Shown here in pieces: positions 1-7,996 of a stretch of 64,000 nucleotides of DNA. The stretch covers positions 1 through 64,000 of the forward strand of contig LOER01000022.1 in assembly GCA_001515945.1 (NCBI GenBank). Direction: 5' to 3'. The notes under the pieces are model-generated. The model was given only the letters and a program-made list of their open reading frames with translations. It ran no database searches and was not told the origin of the DNA. The position numbers were made by a program, and so were the translations under genes. Source of the stretch: Desulfitibacter sp. BRH_c19. Its GTDB lineage: Bacteria; Bacillota; DSM-16504; Desulfitibacterales; Desulfitibacteraceae. Positions within the stretch are counted from its first letter, which is position 1, and each line of letters opens with the position of its first letter.

Positions 1-630
1 TATGATGTCTTATTGATGATGGACGAGGTTGTTTGTGGCTTTGCAAGAACTGGAACTATGTTTGGATATGAGCACTATGGAATAGTGCCAGATATGGTGA
101 CAATGGCTAAAGGAATGGCCAGCTCGTACATGCCCATATCAGCAACCGTTGTAACCCAGGAAATATTTGATATGTTTGTTGATGATCCGTCTAAACCGTT
201 AGCATATTTTAGGGATATTAGTACTTATGGGGGCTGTGCAGGTGGTTGTGCGGCTGCCCTAGAAAATATTCGTATTATCGAAGAAGAAAACCTCTGTGAA
301 AATAGTGCAAAGGTAGGCGCTTATTTTATAGCTAGATTAAACGAACTCCTTGACCTGCCAATTGTAGGAGATGTACGTGGTAATGGATTGTTTGCTGGCA
401 TTGAGATAGTAGAAGATAAGGCATCAAAGACACCTATGAGTGATGCTGTACTTGGACAAATAATGGCCAACATTGCTAATGAAGGTGTTTTAGCAGGTAA
501 AACTAATAGAAGCTTCCCTAATCAGAATAATGTAATCGCATTTGCGCCTGCATTGATTGCGACTAAAGATGATATTGATAGAATAGTTTCAGCTGTGAGA
601 ATAGGGCTTGAAAATTCATGTAAGAAATAG
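1..630 (+). CDS. class III PLP-dependent aminotransferase, C-terminal part (5' end outside window)
   Basis: The reading frame is open from base 1, so the gene starts upstream of the window and about 209 codons are visible. The motif DEVVCGFARTG is the class III aminotransferase signature, and the Lys in TMAKGMASSYMPIS is the expected Schiff-base lysine for pyridoxal phosphate. The C-terminal FAPALIATKDDID segment is typical of the small domain. This group moves an amino group from omega-amino acids or amines (taurine, beta-alanine, putrescine) to pyruvate or 2-oxoglutarate. The nearby sulfonate/taurine-type ABC transporter makes a taurine:pyruvate-type enzyme conceivable, but the substrate cannot be read from this fragment. 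It ends in TAG and is followed by two strong hairpins, so it is probably the last gene of its transcript. Confidence 0.85.
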   Translation, partial: YDVLLMMDEVVCGFARTGTMFGYEHYGIVPDMVTMAKGMASSYMPISATVVTQEIFDMFVDDPSKPLAYFRDISTYGGCAGGCAAALENIRIIEEENLCENSAKVGAYFIARLNELLDLPIVGDVRGNGLFAGIEIVEDKASKTPMSDAVLGQIMANIANEGVLAGKTNRSFPNQNNVIAFAPALIATKDDIDRIVSAVRIGLENSCKK

Positions 631-678
631 CTTCTGCTAGATGATGTAAAGATTTTAATAGAAAAAAGGCATACAAAG

Positions 679-714
679 AGATGTATAGTTGCATCACGAT
701 GCAACTATACATCT
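679..714. terminator. 16-bp perfect inverted repeat
   Basis: Arms 679-694 and 699-714 are perfectly complementary around a 4-base loop (CACG). It lies 49 bases after the aminotransferase stop. There is no good T-tract, so it may be a terminator hairpin or a regulator binding site upstream of the sigma-54 promoter at 839. Confidence 0.5.
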
Positions 715-734
715 CAACAATTATAAAGATTACT

Positions 735-786
735 ATAATAGAGACTGCAAATGATGCTAATATGCATCATTTGCAGTCTCTATTAT
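735..786. terminator. 23-bp perfect inverted repeat
   Basis: Arms 735-757 and 764-786 pair perfectly around TAATAT. This is one of the longest perfect hairpins in the window. It sits 55-105 bases upstream of the -24 element at 841, a usual place for sigma-54 enhancer sites, but also suits termination after the aminotransferase. Confidence 0.5.
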
Positions 787-838
787 TATACTATGTAAAT
801 TTTACTTGATACAGTAGGAGTATGAAGACCATAAATTT

Positions 839-855
839 TTGGCATACTTATTGCT
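839..855 (+). promoter_or_regulatory. sigma-54 (-24/-12) promoter
   Basis: TTGGCATACTTATTGCT has GG at 841-842 and GC at 853-854 with exactly ten bases between them, the sigma-54 spacing. It lies about 140 bases before the 2-KPCC-like gene and presumably drives the 997-6753 gene group. Confidence 0.75.
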
Positions 856-996
856 TATAAATAGATTAAATAAAGTTCATTTTAATAACTTATAATTATT
901 ATTCCTGGTTTCTAAAAAAGGGGGTGTTGGCACACAGGCTATATTGTTTAAAAATTTGTTTTTATCAAACACATTAAAAATACAGGAGGGATTTTT

Positions 997-2490
997 GTGT
1001 CAAAGTATCAAGGATGGCCAAGAGAAAGTATGTATATTCCACCAGGAGACGCACTTACTAAACCAAATAAAGATACTGTATATGATGCTATTTTTATAGG
1101 TGGAGGAGCAGCGGGTAGATTTGGATCTTCATTTTTACGTGCACTAGGAGGCACGCAGTTTACATTTGAAATTGACAATCACTTAGGCGGGCAATGTTGT
1201 AAACATAATTGTGTACCTGAACATTTTGCATATGACAATGCTGTAAATATGGATCACTTGCGTTGGTTTGCTGGGCACATGTGGTATCCAGAAATTCCTG
1301 AGAAAATACCCATGGTACCCATATTTGATACCTTTAGAAAAGTTCGTGATACTAATGTTTATAAATTCATGACAGATCAAAGTAAGGGACAGCTAGGAAT
1401 GGAATTTGAGGTTTTTAAGGAAGCAAAAATCATTGATCCTAATACGGTAGAAGTAGCAGGTGAAAGATACAGGGCCAAAAATATAGTTATTGGGACGGGT
1501 GCTAGGCCCCAAATACCAGATATTCCAGGAGTGAATTTAAAAAACGTACTTACTAACCGTGACCTAGTAAAGCTAGACTACGAACCAGAAAAGGTTGTAG
1601 TAATAGGACAAGGTAAAACTTCTGCTGGGTATACATCATTTTTTAGTGCATGTGGCTGTGATGTAACAATAGTAAACCGGTCTAGGATTTATCGTTGGCT
1701 AGATGATGAAGTACGTGATTTTGTAATATCTAATATGAAAAGACGGGGTATTAAGATACATGAAGGTGTAACTATTAAGGAAATAAAAGGAAGTGAAAAA
1801 GTAGAAGCAGTTATTTTTGAAGAGAATGGCAGGATTGTTGAGGTGCCTTGCGATACTGTCTTATTGGGAACAGGAGTAATTCCAAATTCTGAAATAGCAA
1901 AACCTTTGGGAGTTGAGATAGGACCTAACAATGAAATTGTAGTTAACAAGAAATTCCAAACTAGCATACCAAATGTGTATGCAATTGGAGACGTAAATGG
2001 ACCTCCTTATGTGATGTCAGCAGCTCGCCAATCAGGAATGATAGCAGCGAAAAATATCATGGGTGAAGAAACAGAAATGATGGATAGAACTATGCCTGAA
2101 TTTATGTTCACAACCTATGAAGTGACTTGGGTAGGATTAACTGAGAAAGAGTGTATAGAAAAATACGGCGATGCTGTTGTAATTAAAATGCCACCTTTTA
2201 ATCTAGACATTGGTTTACCTTTAGCTGAAAGATCAATGGTAATGGCTCATGTACATCCAGAAATGTCAGGCTTCCAAAAAGCTATCATTGAGCCTAAGTC
2301 TCGTAAATTTGTAGGATTTCATCATGTAGGGTATGGAGCCAAAGCAGCGTTTCAATATCTAGCTGTGCTTCTAGATAAAGGACTAACAGTAGATGAGCTT
2401 GCAACATATCACGAATTGTTCCTTAATGCAGAGCATTTCATACAGTTAACACGTCTCAGAGCAGGACAGAAGAATTTATCTAGCCTATAA
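997..2490 (+). CDS. 2-ketopropyl-CoM reductase/carboxylase-like FAD disulfide oxidoreductase
   Basis: This 497-residue protein belongs to the FAD/NAD(P) disulfide oxidoreductase family. FAD-binding GGGAAG is near residue 35; the redox-active pair is in GGQCCKHNCVP (Cys-x4-Cys); a second Rossmann stretch starts at VVVIGQGKTSAGY; the second FAD motif is VYAIGDVNGP. The C-terminus (MSGFQKAI, HHVGYGAKAAFQYL, ELFLNAEHFIQLTRLRAG) resembles, from memory, Xanthobacter NADPH:2-ketopropyl-CoM oxidoreductase/carboxylase, including the Phe...His pair (FLNxxH) that replaces the usual His-Glu dyad. That enzyme cleaves a thioether with NADPH and carboxylates the product to acetoacetate. The GTG start follows CAGGAGGG. 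The sigma-54 promoter is upstream. No coenzyme M biosynthesis genes are visible, so the real thioether substrate is unknown. Confidence 0.8.
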   Translation: MSKYQGWPRESMYIPPGDALTKPNKDTVYDAIFIGGGAAGRFGSSFLRALGGTQFTFEIDNHLGGQCCKHNCVPEHFAYDNAVNMDHLRWFAGHMWYPEIPEKIPMVPIFDTFRKVRDTNVYKFMTDQSKGQLGMEFEVFKEAKIIDPNTVEVAGERYRAKNIVIGTGARPQIPDIPGVNLKNVLTNRDLVKLDYEPEKVVVIGQGKTSAGYTSFFSACGCDVTIVNRSRIYRWLDDEVRDFVISNMKRRGIKIHEGVTIKEIKGSEKVEAVIFEENGRIVEVPCDTVLLGTGVIPNSEIAKPLGVEIGPNNEIVVNKKFQTSIPNVYAIGDVNGPPYVMSAARQSGMIAAKNIMGEETEMMDRTMPEFMFTTYEVTWVGLTEKECIEKYGDAVVIKMPPFNLDIGLPLAERSMVMAHVHPEMSGFQKAIIEPKSRKFVGFHHVGYGAKAAFQYLAVLLDKGLTVDELATYHELFLNAEHFIQLTRLRAGQKNLSSL

Positions 2491-2532
2491 AATGCAACAA
2501 CGTATTTAAAGTATAAGGAAGGTGAAAAGAGA

Positions 2533-3936
2533 GTGAATTATAAAAAAGTACTTGTTGATTATTACGATCACAAAAAAGAAATTATGGTGCCAGAGGATTC
2601 AGTAATTGTTGAATCATCCCCCCCAGATGGTGCAGAAGATCCTCAACAAATAGTAAAAGATGCATTGGCAAACCCTCTAGGAATGCCAAGAATATATGAT
2701 TCAATTAAACCGGGATATAAAGTAACCATTGCTATGGATGATTGTACCCGTCCAGCCAGACCAAGACAAGTTATGTTGCCCATAATAATTGAAGAGCTAA
2801 ATAAAGCTGGAGTTCCTGATGCTGACATTACGCTGTTGCTAGGTAATGGTAATCATCAAAAATTTACTCAAGAGCAGATTAGGCAATATGTTGGAGATGA
2901 GATTTTTAGGCGTTTTTGGCCCAAAGGTACAGCTAATAGTATCATAAATCATGACTGTGCCGATCCTGATAACTTAGTTTTCATGGGTGTATCAGAAATG
3001 GGAGACTATGTGGAGTACAACAAACTTTTATATGAATCAGATTTCTTTATTTATTTAGGTTCTGTACTACCTTCCAATTGGGGTGGAATGACTGGTTGCG
3101 GAGTTATTATTGGCTTAGCTGGTGCTAGGAGTATGCGTTCTACTCACGGTTGGGATGTTGTAGGGGATAAAGATTCTTGTCATGCTGACCAACATAAAAT
3201 GCTCTATAGAAAGCATAAAGATGCAATTATGGATCAGATTGAAAAATTCTGTGGCAAAAAAGTTTTTTATGTAGATTCTATTTTGGGCAAGGATAAAGAA
3301 ATAGTTGCTGCCTTTGCAGGTCACTACAAAGAAATACAAAAGCCTGCTTGGGAACTTGTAGAAAAATATTATAGGGTAGAAGTACCTCAGGCTGATATAG
3401 TGGTAATAGGTTTACCTAGAAATTTCATGTATGGCTCAAGTGATAATCCAATGATGCCTTTTGTAGGCACTTGTACTGCACCAAGGCATTGGGTAAATAA
3501 ACCTCTTGTACGTGAAGGTGGAGTAGTTATAGGTGTATGTAGGAGCTCTGGTGAAATAAGCGAAAGAGATCATCCAAACCATAAACAAGCGTTGGAATAT
3601 TGGAAAAGGTGTTTTGATGCTTCAGAAATGCTTAACTATGAAGATGAGTGGAACAACCATCCTGAGTTTATATTTAAATATAGACATTGTTATGGTTATC
3701 ACCCAGTACATGCAAGTTGGTTGTTCTATGAAAGCCAGTATATGTTAGATCATTGCAGCAAAATAATCATGGCAGGAGAGATTAATCCTGGTCCATATAG
3801 AGCACTAGGTGTTACGCCAGTTCGTGATTTTGAGAAAGCAATGATTAAAGCCAAGCAAATTGTGGGTGAAAATCCTAAGGTGGTAGTATTACCTAGTTTT
3901 TGGACTAAACCTAGAATGCAACTTTATGTAAAGTAA
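2533..3936 (+). CDS. LarA-like (DUF2088) protein, divergent lactate-racemase family
   Basis: This 467-residue protein aligns with the nickel-dependent lactate racemase LarA. DDCTRPARP near residue 70 matches the LarA DHTRP motif, and GNGNH matches the region of the catalytic LarA His108. The SGGxK segment that carries the lysine tethering the nickel-pincer cofactor reads MTGCGVIIGLAG here, without Lys, and the preceding His position appears to be Asn. The protein may therefore not use the nickel-pincer cofactor in the usual way. It follows the 2-KPCC-like gene by 42 bases and starts at GTG after AAGGTG, so the two are co-transcribed. The family now includes 2-hydroxyacid racemases and epimerases; a role in the same pathway as the 2-KPCC-like enzyme is inferred from position only. 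Confidence 0.65.
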   Translation: MNYKKVLVDYYDHKKEIMVPEDSVIVESSPPDGAEDPQQIVKDALANPLGMPRIYDSIKPGYKVTIAMDDCTRPARPRQVMLPIIIEELNKAGVPDADITLLLGNGNHQKFTQEQIRQYVGDEIFRRFWPKGTANSIINHDCADPDNLVFMGVSEMGDYVEYNKLLYESDFFIYLGSVLPSNWGGMTGCGVIIGLAGARSMRSTHGWDVVGDKDSCHADQHKMLYRKHKDAIMDQIEKFCGKKVFYVDSILGKDKEIVAAFAGHYKEIQKPAWELVEKYYRVEVPQADIVVIGLPRNFMYGSSDNPMMPFVGTCTAPRHWVNKPLVREGGVVIGVCRSSGEISERDHPNHKQALEYWKRCFDASEMLNYEDEWNNHPEFIFKYRHCYGYHPVHASWLFYESQYMLDHCSKIIMAGEINPGPYRALGVTPVRDFEKAMIKAKQIVGENPKVVVLPSFWTKPRMQLYVK

Positions 3937-3949
3937 ATTTTTAAAAATA

Positions 3950-3983
3950 TAGAGGTAAAGGCTATTTAAGATCTTTACCTCTA
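3950..3983 (+). terminator. hairpin between larA-like gene and binding-protein gene
   Basis: Arms 3950-3960 and 3973-3983 are perfectly complementary (11 bp, 12-base loop). No T-run follows, so it is more likely an mRNA processing or stability hairpin than a full terminator. Confidence 0.45.
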
Positions 3984-4010
3984 AATAAAACAATGAGAGG
4001 AGGAAGATTG

Positions 4011-5063
4011 GTGAAAAATTTTGTTATAATCCCCTTACTTGCTGTATTGATATTTACTATTATAGGTTGTAGTGATGAAAAAATAGAAGAAAACAACAAT
4101 ACTAAAATCATTCAAAGTGCTCCAGTTGATATGCTTAATAGGTTAAAAGCAGGCGAAATAGATGGATTTATTGCCTGGGAGCCATTTAATTCAGAAGCTG
4201 TACAGCAGGATATTGGAAGATACTTGGTGCAATCTGGAGATATATGGGATCAACATCCATGTTGTGTGCTAGCTGTAAGTAAAGACTTCCAAAATGAAAA
4301 TGTCCTAACAGCAGTAGTGTGGGCTCATATTAAAGCTACACAATTCATCAATAACCCCAACAATTTGGAAAGTATATTTGAACATGCTGCAGCATTTACT
4401 GGCAAAGATAGGAAGATTGTTGAAAAAGCTTTAGAAAACATTGAATATGTTGAGTATCCCCAAACTGAGGGTTTTATAACATACTACACAAAACTCCAAG
4501 AAAATGGTTTGTTAGTTCAAGAGCATCAGGACATTGGTTATAGTGGGGGTGATAGTTTTTTTGAAGACTTTTTACGCAAAGACATTTACAATTTGGTTCT
4601 AACAGAAATGTCAAAAGATGATAATTGGAGGCCGCTAGTAGATGAAACAACAAAAATTACTATTGGTTTCCTTGCGAGGGATTTACACCAATTAGCGTTT
4701 TTTGTAGCTCAAAAGGAAAAATATTTTGAAGAAGTGGGGTTAAAAATTGGCGACAATATAGAAATTAGAGAATATGCTAATGGTGTCGCAGTCATGGAAG
4801 CATTTAGGGCCAAAGAAATAGATTTTGCTTACCTAGGTGGCGCACCTGCTATGTTGAAACGTGTGAATGATGATATCCATATTCAGGTAATTGCAGGTGC
4901 AAATAATGAAGGATCAGCAATTGTAGTAGGCAAGGATAGTGGAATTAGTAATATAAATGACCTAGGCGGTAAAACGATAGCTATACCTGGTATAGGTACA
5001 GTACAACATTTTGTGGTTGATAGTGCTCTACGTGAGGCAGGGATAATGCCTGTATTGGAATAG
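4011..5063 (+). CDS. SsuA/TauA-type substrate-binding lipoprotein with swapped (circularly permuted) halves
   Basis: The protein starts with a lipoprotein signal (FVIIPLLAVLIFTIIGC, Cys at about residue 20), so it is anchored on the outer face of the membrane. GTG 4011 is preferred over ATG 3993 because the AGAGGAGGA site (3995-4003) lies between them. In NMT1/SsuA proteins the order is KITIGFLARDLHQLAFF, the GGAPAML region, GKTIAIPG, then APVDMLNRLKAGEIDGFIAWEP. Here the DMLNRLKAGEIDG half comes first (residues about 35-200) and the KITIGFLARD half second (about 215-350), ending right after ALREAGIMP. Joining the C-terminus to the N-terminal IIQSAP would rebuild a normal protein. It precedes its permease and ATPase. 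Ligand: probably a sulfonate or similar small anion, not proven. Confidence 0.8.
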   Translation: MKNFVIIPLLAVLIFTIIGCSDEKIEENNNTKIIQSAPVDMLNRLKAGEIDGFIAWEPFNSEAVQQDIGRYLVQSGDIWDQHPCCVLAVSKDFQNENVLTAVVWAHIKATQFINNPNNLESIFEHAAAFTGKDRKIVEKALENIEYVEYPQTEGFITYYTKLQENGLLVQEHQDIGYSGGDSFFEDFLRKDIYNLVLTEMSKDDNWRPLVDETTKITIGFLARDLHQLAFFVAQKEKYFEEVGLKIGDNIEIREYANGVAVMEAFRAKEIDFAYLGGAPAMLKRVNDDIHIQVIAGANNEGSAIVVGKDSGISNINDLGGKTIAIPGIGTVQHFVVDSALREAGIMPVLE

Positions 5064-5079
5064 TTCATTTATTTACTAG

Positions 5080-5108
5080 AATAGGATAAACATAGAGTTT
5101 ATCCTATT
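5080..5108 (+). terminator. hairpin after binding-protein gene
   Basis: Arms 5080-5091 and 5097-5108 form a perfect 12-bp stem with loop ATAGA, followed by a short T-rich stretch. Position between the abundant binding protein and its permease suggests partial termination or transcript stabilisation. Confidence 0.6.
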
Positions 5109-5158
5109 TCAATAAATATCCACCAATCAATTAATCAAAAAATAAGGAGGACCTTTTT

Positions 5159-5980
5159 TTGAATAATGATACAGGTGTCTCCATAAAGCATGGTCGCGAA
5201 AAATATAAAAACAACAATTCCATCATAAGTATGAGTTCGTTAATCATCTTTTTCCTTGTATGGTATTTTTTGGCACACAATAATCTAGTCAATTTGCCTG
5301 GACCTGTGCAAACCATGAAAGTATTTTTTGTACTTATTACAACTGGAGATCAACTTTATAACAAAAGTATTCAAGAGTTAACTTTATCTAGCTTGAAAGT
5401 TGTACTACAAGGAGTATCTCTCAGCTTTATTCTAGGATTTAGTCTAGGAATGATTATGGGGTATTTTAAAACTTTTGAACTTTTTATTAATACAATAATT
5501 GAGATGTTAAGGCCCATTCCTCCGCTTGCCTGGATTCCTTTGGGATACATTTTATTTGCTTTTACTGATAAACCAAGTACCTATGTGCAGTTGTTAGTAG
5601 TTTTTGTTGGAGCATTTTTCCCCGTGCTAGTAAATACCGTAATGGGTGTAAAACAGATAGATAGAATACTTCTGGATGCAGCTAGAAGCTGTGGTGCCAA
5701 GAAAAAGGATATTATTTTCAGAGTGATTTTTCCAGCTGTATTACCATCAGTCATTACAGGTTTAAGGATTGGTTTAGGGGTTGGATGGATGTGTATTGTT
5801 GCAGCGGAATTTGTAGGAGGTAGATCCGGTATAGGCTATTATATTTGGTCTGTTTATAGCATTGGGGGAAGAAGTGCAGAAATAATTTCTGGGATGATAG
5901 CAATTGGAGTAGTCAGCTACTTCTTAAATAAGAGTGTACTAGTGTTAGAAAAGAGGTTGACTCCATGGCGCTATTGTTAA
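5159..5980 (+). CDS. ABC transporter permease, nitrate/sulfonate/taurine family
   Basis: This 273-residue membrane protein has about six hydrophobic segments. The inner-membrane permease signature, which docks to the ATPase, is present around DAARSCGAKKKDIIFRVIF (EAA-like loop). The REM segment EMLRPIPPLAWIPLGYILF is characteristic of the SsuC/TauC/NrtB group. TTG 5159 is used because AAGGAGG ends eight bases upstream. The gene overlaps the ATPase gene by 16 bases, indicating translational coupling and one operon. It forms the membrane channel for the binding protein encoded just upstream. The ligand is unknown; a sulfonate or taurine-like compound is the family default. Confidence 0.88.
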   Translation: MNNDTGVSIKHGREKYKNNNSIISMSSLIIFFLVWYFLAHNNLVNLPGPVQTMKVFFVLITTGDQLYNKSIQELTLSSLKVVLQGVSLSFILGFSLGMIMGYFKTFELFINTIIEMLRPIPPLAWIPLGYILFAFTDKPSTYVQLLVVFVGAFFPVLVNTVMGVKQIDRILLDAARSCGAKKKDIIFRVIFPAVLPSVITGLRIGLGVGWMCIVAAEFVGGRSGIGYYIWSVYSIGGRSAEIISGMIAIGVVSYFLNKSVLVLEKRLTPWRYC

Positions 5981-6753
5981 ATTCAATTTGTAAAAACTTT
6001 AATGAATTGGTTGTGTTAAAAGACATCTCATTACAAGTAAATGAAAGAGAGTTTATCTGTATTGTGGGCCCAAGCGGTTGTGGTAAAAGTACACTTCTTA
6101 GAATAATTGCTGGATTTGAACATCCAACCTCTGGCTCTGTAAAAATCGATAATGAAAAGGTGTACCTGTCCGATGGCGATATAGGTTTTGTTTTTCAAGA
6201 AAACTCTTTGTTCCCCTGGTTGACTGTAAAGGAAAATATTGCTTTTGGATTGAGAGTAAATACAACAAAATCCAGAAAGAATGAAAAAATCATTCATTAT
6301 TTTTTGGATTTAATAGGATTAAAACACTTTGCAGATTATTATCCTCATCAGCTATCAGGCGGAATGAAACAACGAGTTCAGATTGCTAGGGCTATGGCAT
6401 ATAATCCGAAACTATTACTAATGGATGAACCGTTTGCTTCTCTTGACGCACAAACAAGAAACATGATGCAAGATGAATTGTTAAATATTTGGTTTAGGGA
6501 ACAAAAGACGGTTCTTTTTATTACACATAGTATTGATGAGGCAATTTATTTGGCTGATAGGATATTGATTTTTGACATAAACCCTGGAACTATTAAGGAA
6601 ATTTTAGAAGTTAAAATTCAAAGGCCTCGTGTAAGAACAGCTAAAGATTTTAATGAAATTAGGGAGTATGCATTAAAATTAATAGAAAATGAAGAGACTT
6701 CTTCGGGAGCTCAAAAAAATGGGAAAATTATCAAATTATCAGTTAACAGATAA
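5965..6753 (+). CDS. ABC transporter ATPase, SsuB/TauB family
   Basis: A 262-residue cytoplasmic ATPase with Walker A GPSGCGKST (about residue 33), Q-loop FVFQENSLFPWLTV, signature LSGGMKQR and Walker B LLLMDEPFASLD, followed by the switch His in FITHSIDEA. FQEN..LFPW is typical of nitrate/sulfonate/taurine importers. It begins inside the end of the permease gene. With the two upstream genes it completes an importer (binding lipoprotein, permease, ATPase). After its stop the coding strand is empty for 370 bases, so it is likely the last gene of the sigma-54-driven group. Confidence 0.9.
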   Translation: MALLLNSICKNFNELVVLKDISLQVNEREFICIVGPSGCGKSTLLRIIAGFEHPTSGSVKIDNEKVYLSDGDIGFVFQENSLFPWLTVKENIAFGLRVNTTKSRKNEKIIHYFLDLIGLKHFADYYPHQLSGGMKQRVQIARAMAYNPKLLLMDEPFASLDAQTRNMMQDELLNIWFREQKTVLFITHSIDEAIYLADRILIFDINPGTIKEILEVKIQRPRVRTAKDFNEIREYALKLIENEETSSGAQKNGKIIKLSVNR

Positions 6754-6795
6754 AAACTAAAGCCTAAAAATTATGTTTATAACAAACAGGATTCT

Positions 6796-7055
6796 TTATT
6801 CAGTTGGAGTTTCCCACAGGATTAGTTCAACTAGAGTTCCGGGAAAAGCACCTGAACTAAGTTTCACTGAATGACTCCATCTGAATAATATAGAGCGAAA
6901 CTTGCCAACTTGTTTGGCGTAGCTGAGCTAATCCTTTAGGGAAAACCGTTATCCAGGGGCTTAGTACCACTTATCTTCCACTACGCCAGTAGTTCTAGCA
7001 GTGTGATTTAGCAATGCGTAGAAATACCAGTGCAAAGCAAGAGGTGGGAGTCTTA
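6796..7055 (+). ncRNA. candidate structured non-coding RNA or element with competing stems
   Basis: No open frame explains 6754-7123. The stretch holds nested complementary segments: 6796-6810 with 6874-6888 (14 of 15 pairs); 6819-6829 with either 6853-6860 or 6924-6934 (11 bp, one G-T); TGGCGTAG 6915-6922 with CTACGCCA 6981-6988, the latter also able to pair with GCGTAG 7016-7021; and CCAC...TTCCAC near 6967-6981 with GTGGGA...AGTGG near 7044-7058. Mutually exclusive partners suggest a switching RNA or a non-autonomous mobile element. I do not recognise any known riboswitch consensus. Strand is assumed from the downstream gene. Confidence 0.4.
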
Positions 7056-7123
7056 GTGGTAGTTAGCCATCGGATAAAATTTCAAACTAATCTTAAAGTG
7101 GAAACAGTAGAGGAGGATTGTGT

Positions 7124-7948
7124 ATGCTTAGTGAAGAAATTAAAACTTTAGTGGCTGAACGTTATAATAAATTTTCCAGATATGGTGGGGTAAAAAGGTA
7201 CCGGTCTCCAGGTAATATGGGTCCGGGACTTGGATGTATAGGACAAAAACTTTATACTCCAGATGAAATAGAAAAAATTCCAAATTTTGCTTTTGACTAT
7301 TCTATGGGTTGTACTACCCCTACTAGGTTAGTTGAAATTAAAAAGGATAATGTGGTTTTAGACATCGGTTGTGGAGTTGGAATTGATGTTATTCTTGCAG
7401 CGAAAAAAGTAGGTGATAAAGGCAGAGTATATGGAATTGATATTTCTACGTGGATGATTAAAAGGGCTACGAAGGCTGCAAAAAAAGTAGGATTACAAAA
7501 TGTAGAATTTCATGTTGCGGATATGGAAAAATTACCATTAAAAAATAGTTTTGTAAACATTATTATTTCTAATGGAGCAATTAATTTAAGTATTGATAAG
7601 GTAACTGTGTTTAATGAAGCCTATCGAGTTATGAAACCAGGAGGAAAAATGGCAATAGCTGATATTGTTACTTCAGAAAAAATTGACCCAAGAGTATTAG
7701 AAAATTTTAAAACTCAGTGGCTTGGATGCATGGGTGGTGCAACATCAGAAGAAGAATATCTTAATGCTATTAAAGATGCCGGATTTAAAAAGATAGAGGT
7801 TCTATCTAGACGTAAACTATGTCCTAATGAGCTGAGTATGATGGTAAGGTGTCCAGGTGAAGATTTTACACCCGCCCCAATGAAAGAGGATGTTGAAGCT
7901 ATCCAGGGTAAAGTAATAAGTATTAAAATAATTGCTAGCAAGCTATAG
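7124..7948 (+). CDS. ArsM-like SAM-dependent methyltransferase
   Basis: A 274-residue class I methyltransferase. Motif I is VLDIGCGVGIDVILAA (about residue 82) and the post-I Asp is in VYGIDIS. The order GCTTPT, VEFHVADMEKLPL, IISNGAINLS, EAYRVMKPGGKMAIADIV and WLGCMGGA follows arsenite methyltransferase (ArsM). In ArsM the SNC-INLS motif carries an arsenic-binding Cys; here it reads SNGAINLS, so one of the three conserved Cys is missing. It may methylate another thiol or metalloid. ATG 7124 is chosen because AGGAGG at 7111-7116 fits it better than TTG 7118. It sits between the structured region and a sigma-54 activator; no arsR or arsB is nearby, which weakens an arsenic role. Confidence 0.75.
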   Translation: MLSEEIKTLVAERYNKFSRYGGVKRYRSPGNMGPGLGCIGQKLYTPDEIEKIPNFAFDYSMGCTTPTRLVEIKKDNVVLDIGCGVGIDVILAAKKVGDKGRVYGIDISTWMIKRATKAAKKVGLQNVEFHVADMEKLPLKNSFVNIIISNGAINLSIDKVTVFNEAYRVMKPGGKMAIADIVTSEKIDPRVLENFKTQWLGCMGGATSEEEYLNAIKDAGFKKIEVLSRRKLCPNELSMMVRCPGEDFTPAPMKEDVEAIQGKVISIKIIASKL

Positions 7949-7996
7949 AAGTAGTATGAAACGGTTCTTAAGGTTCTCTGTCTGGGAGGGAGATAA

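Noticed and set aside
6754-7117. Cobalamin riboswitch or T-box leader in the non-coding gap
   Set aside because: No B12 box and no T-box AGGGTGG motif could be found; the pairings do not fit either class.
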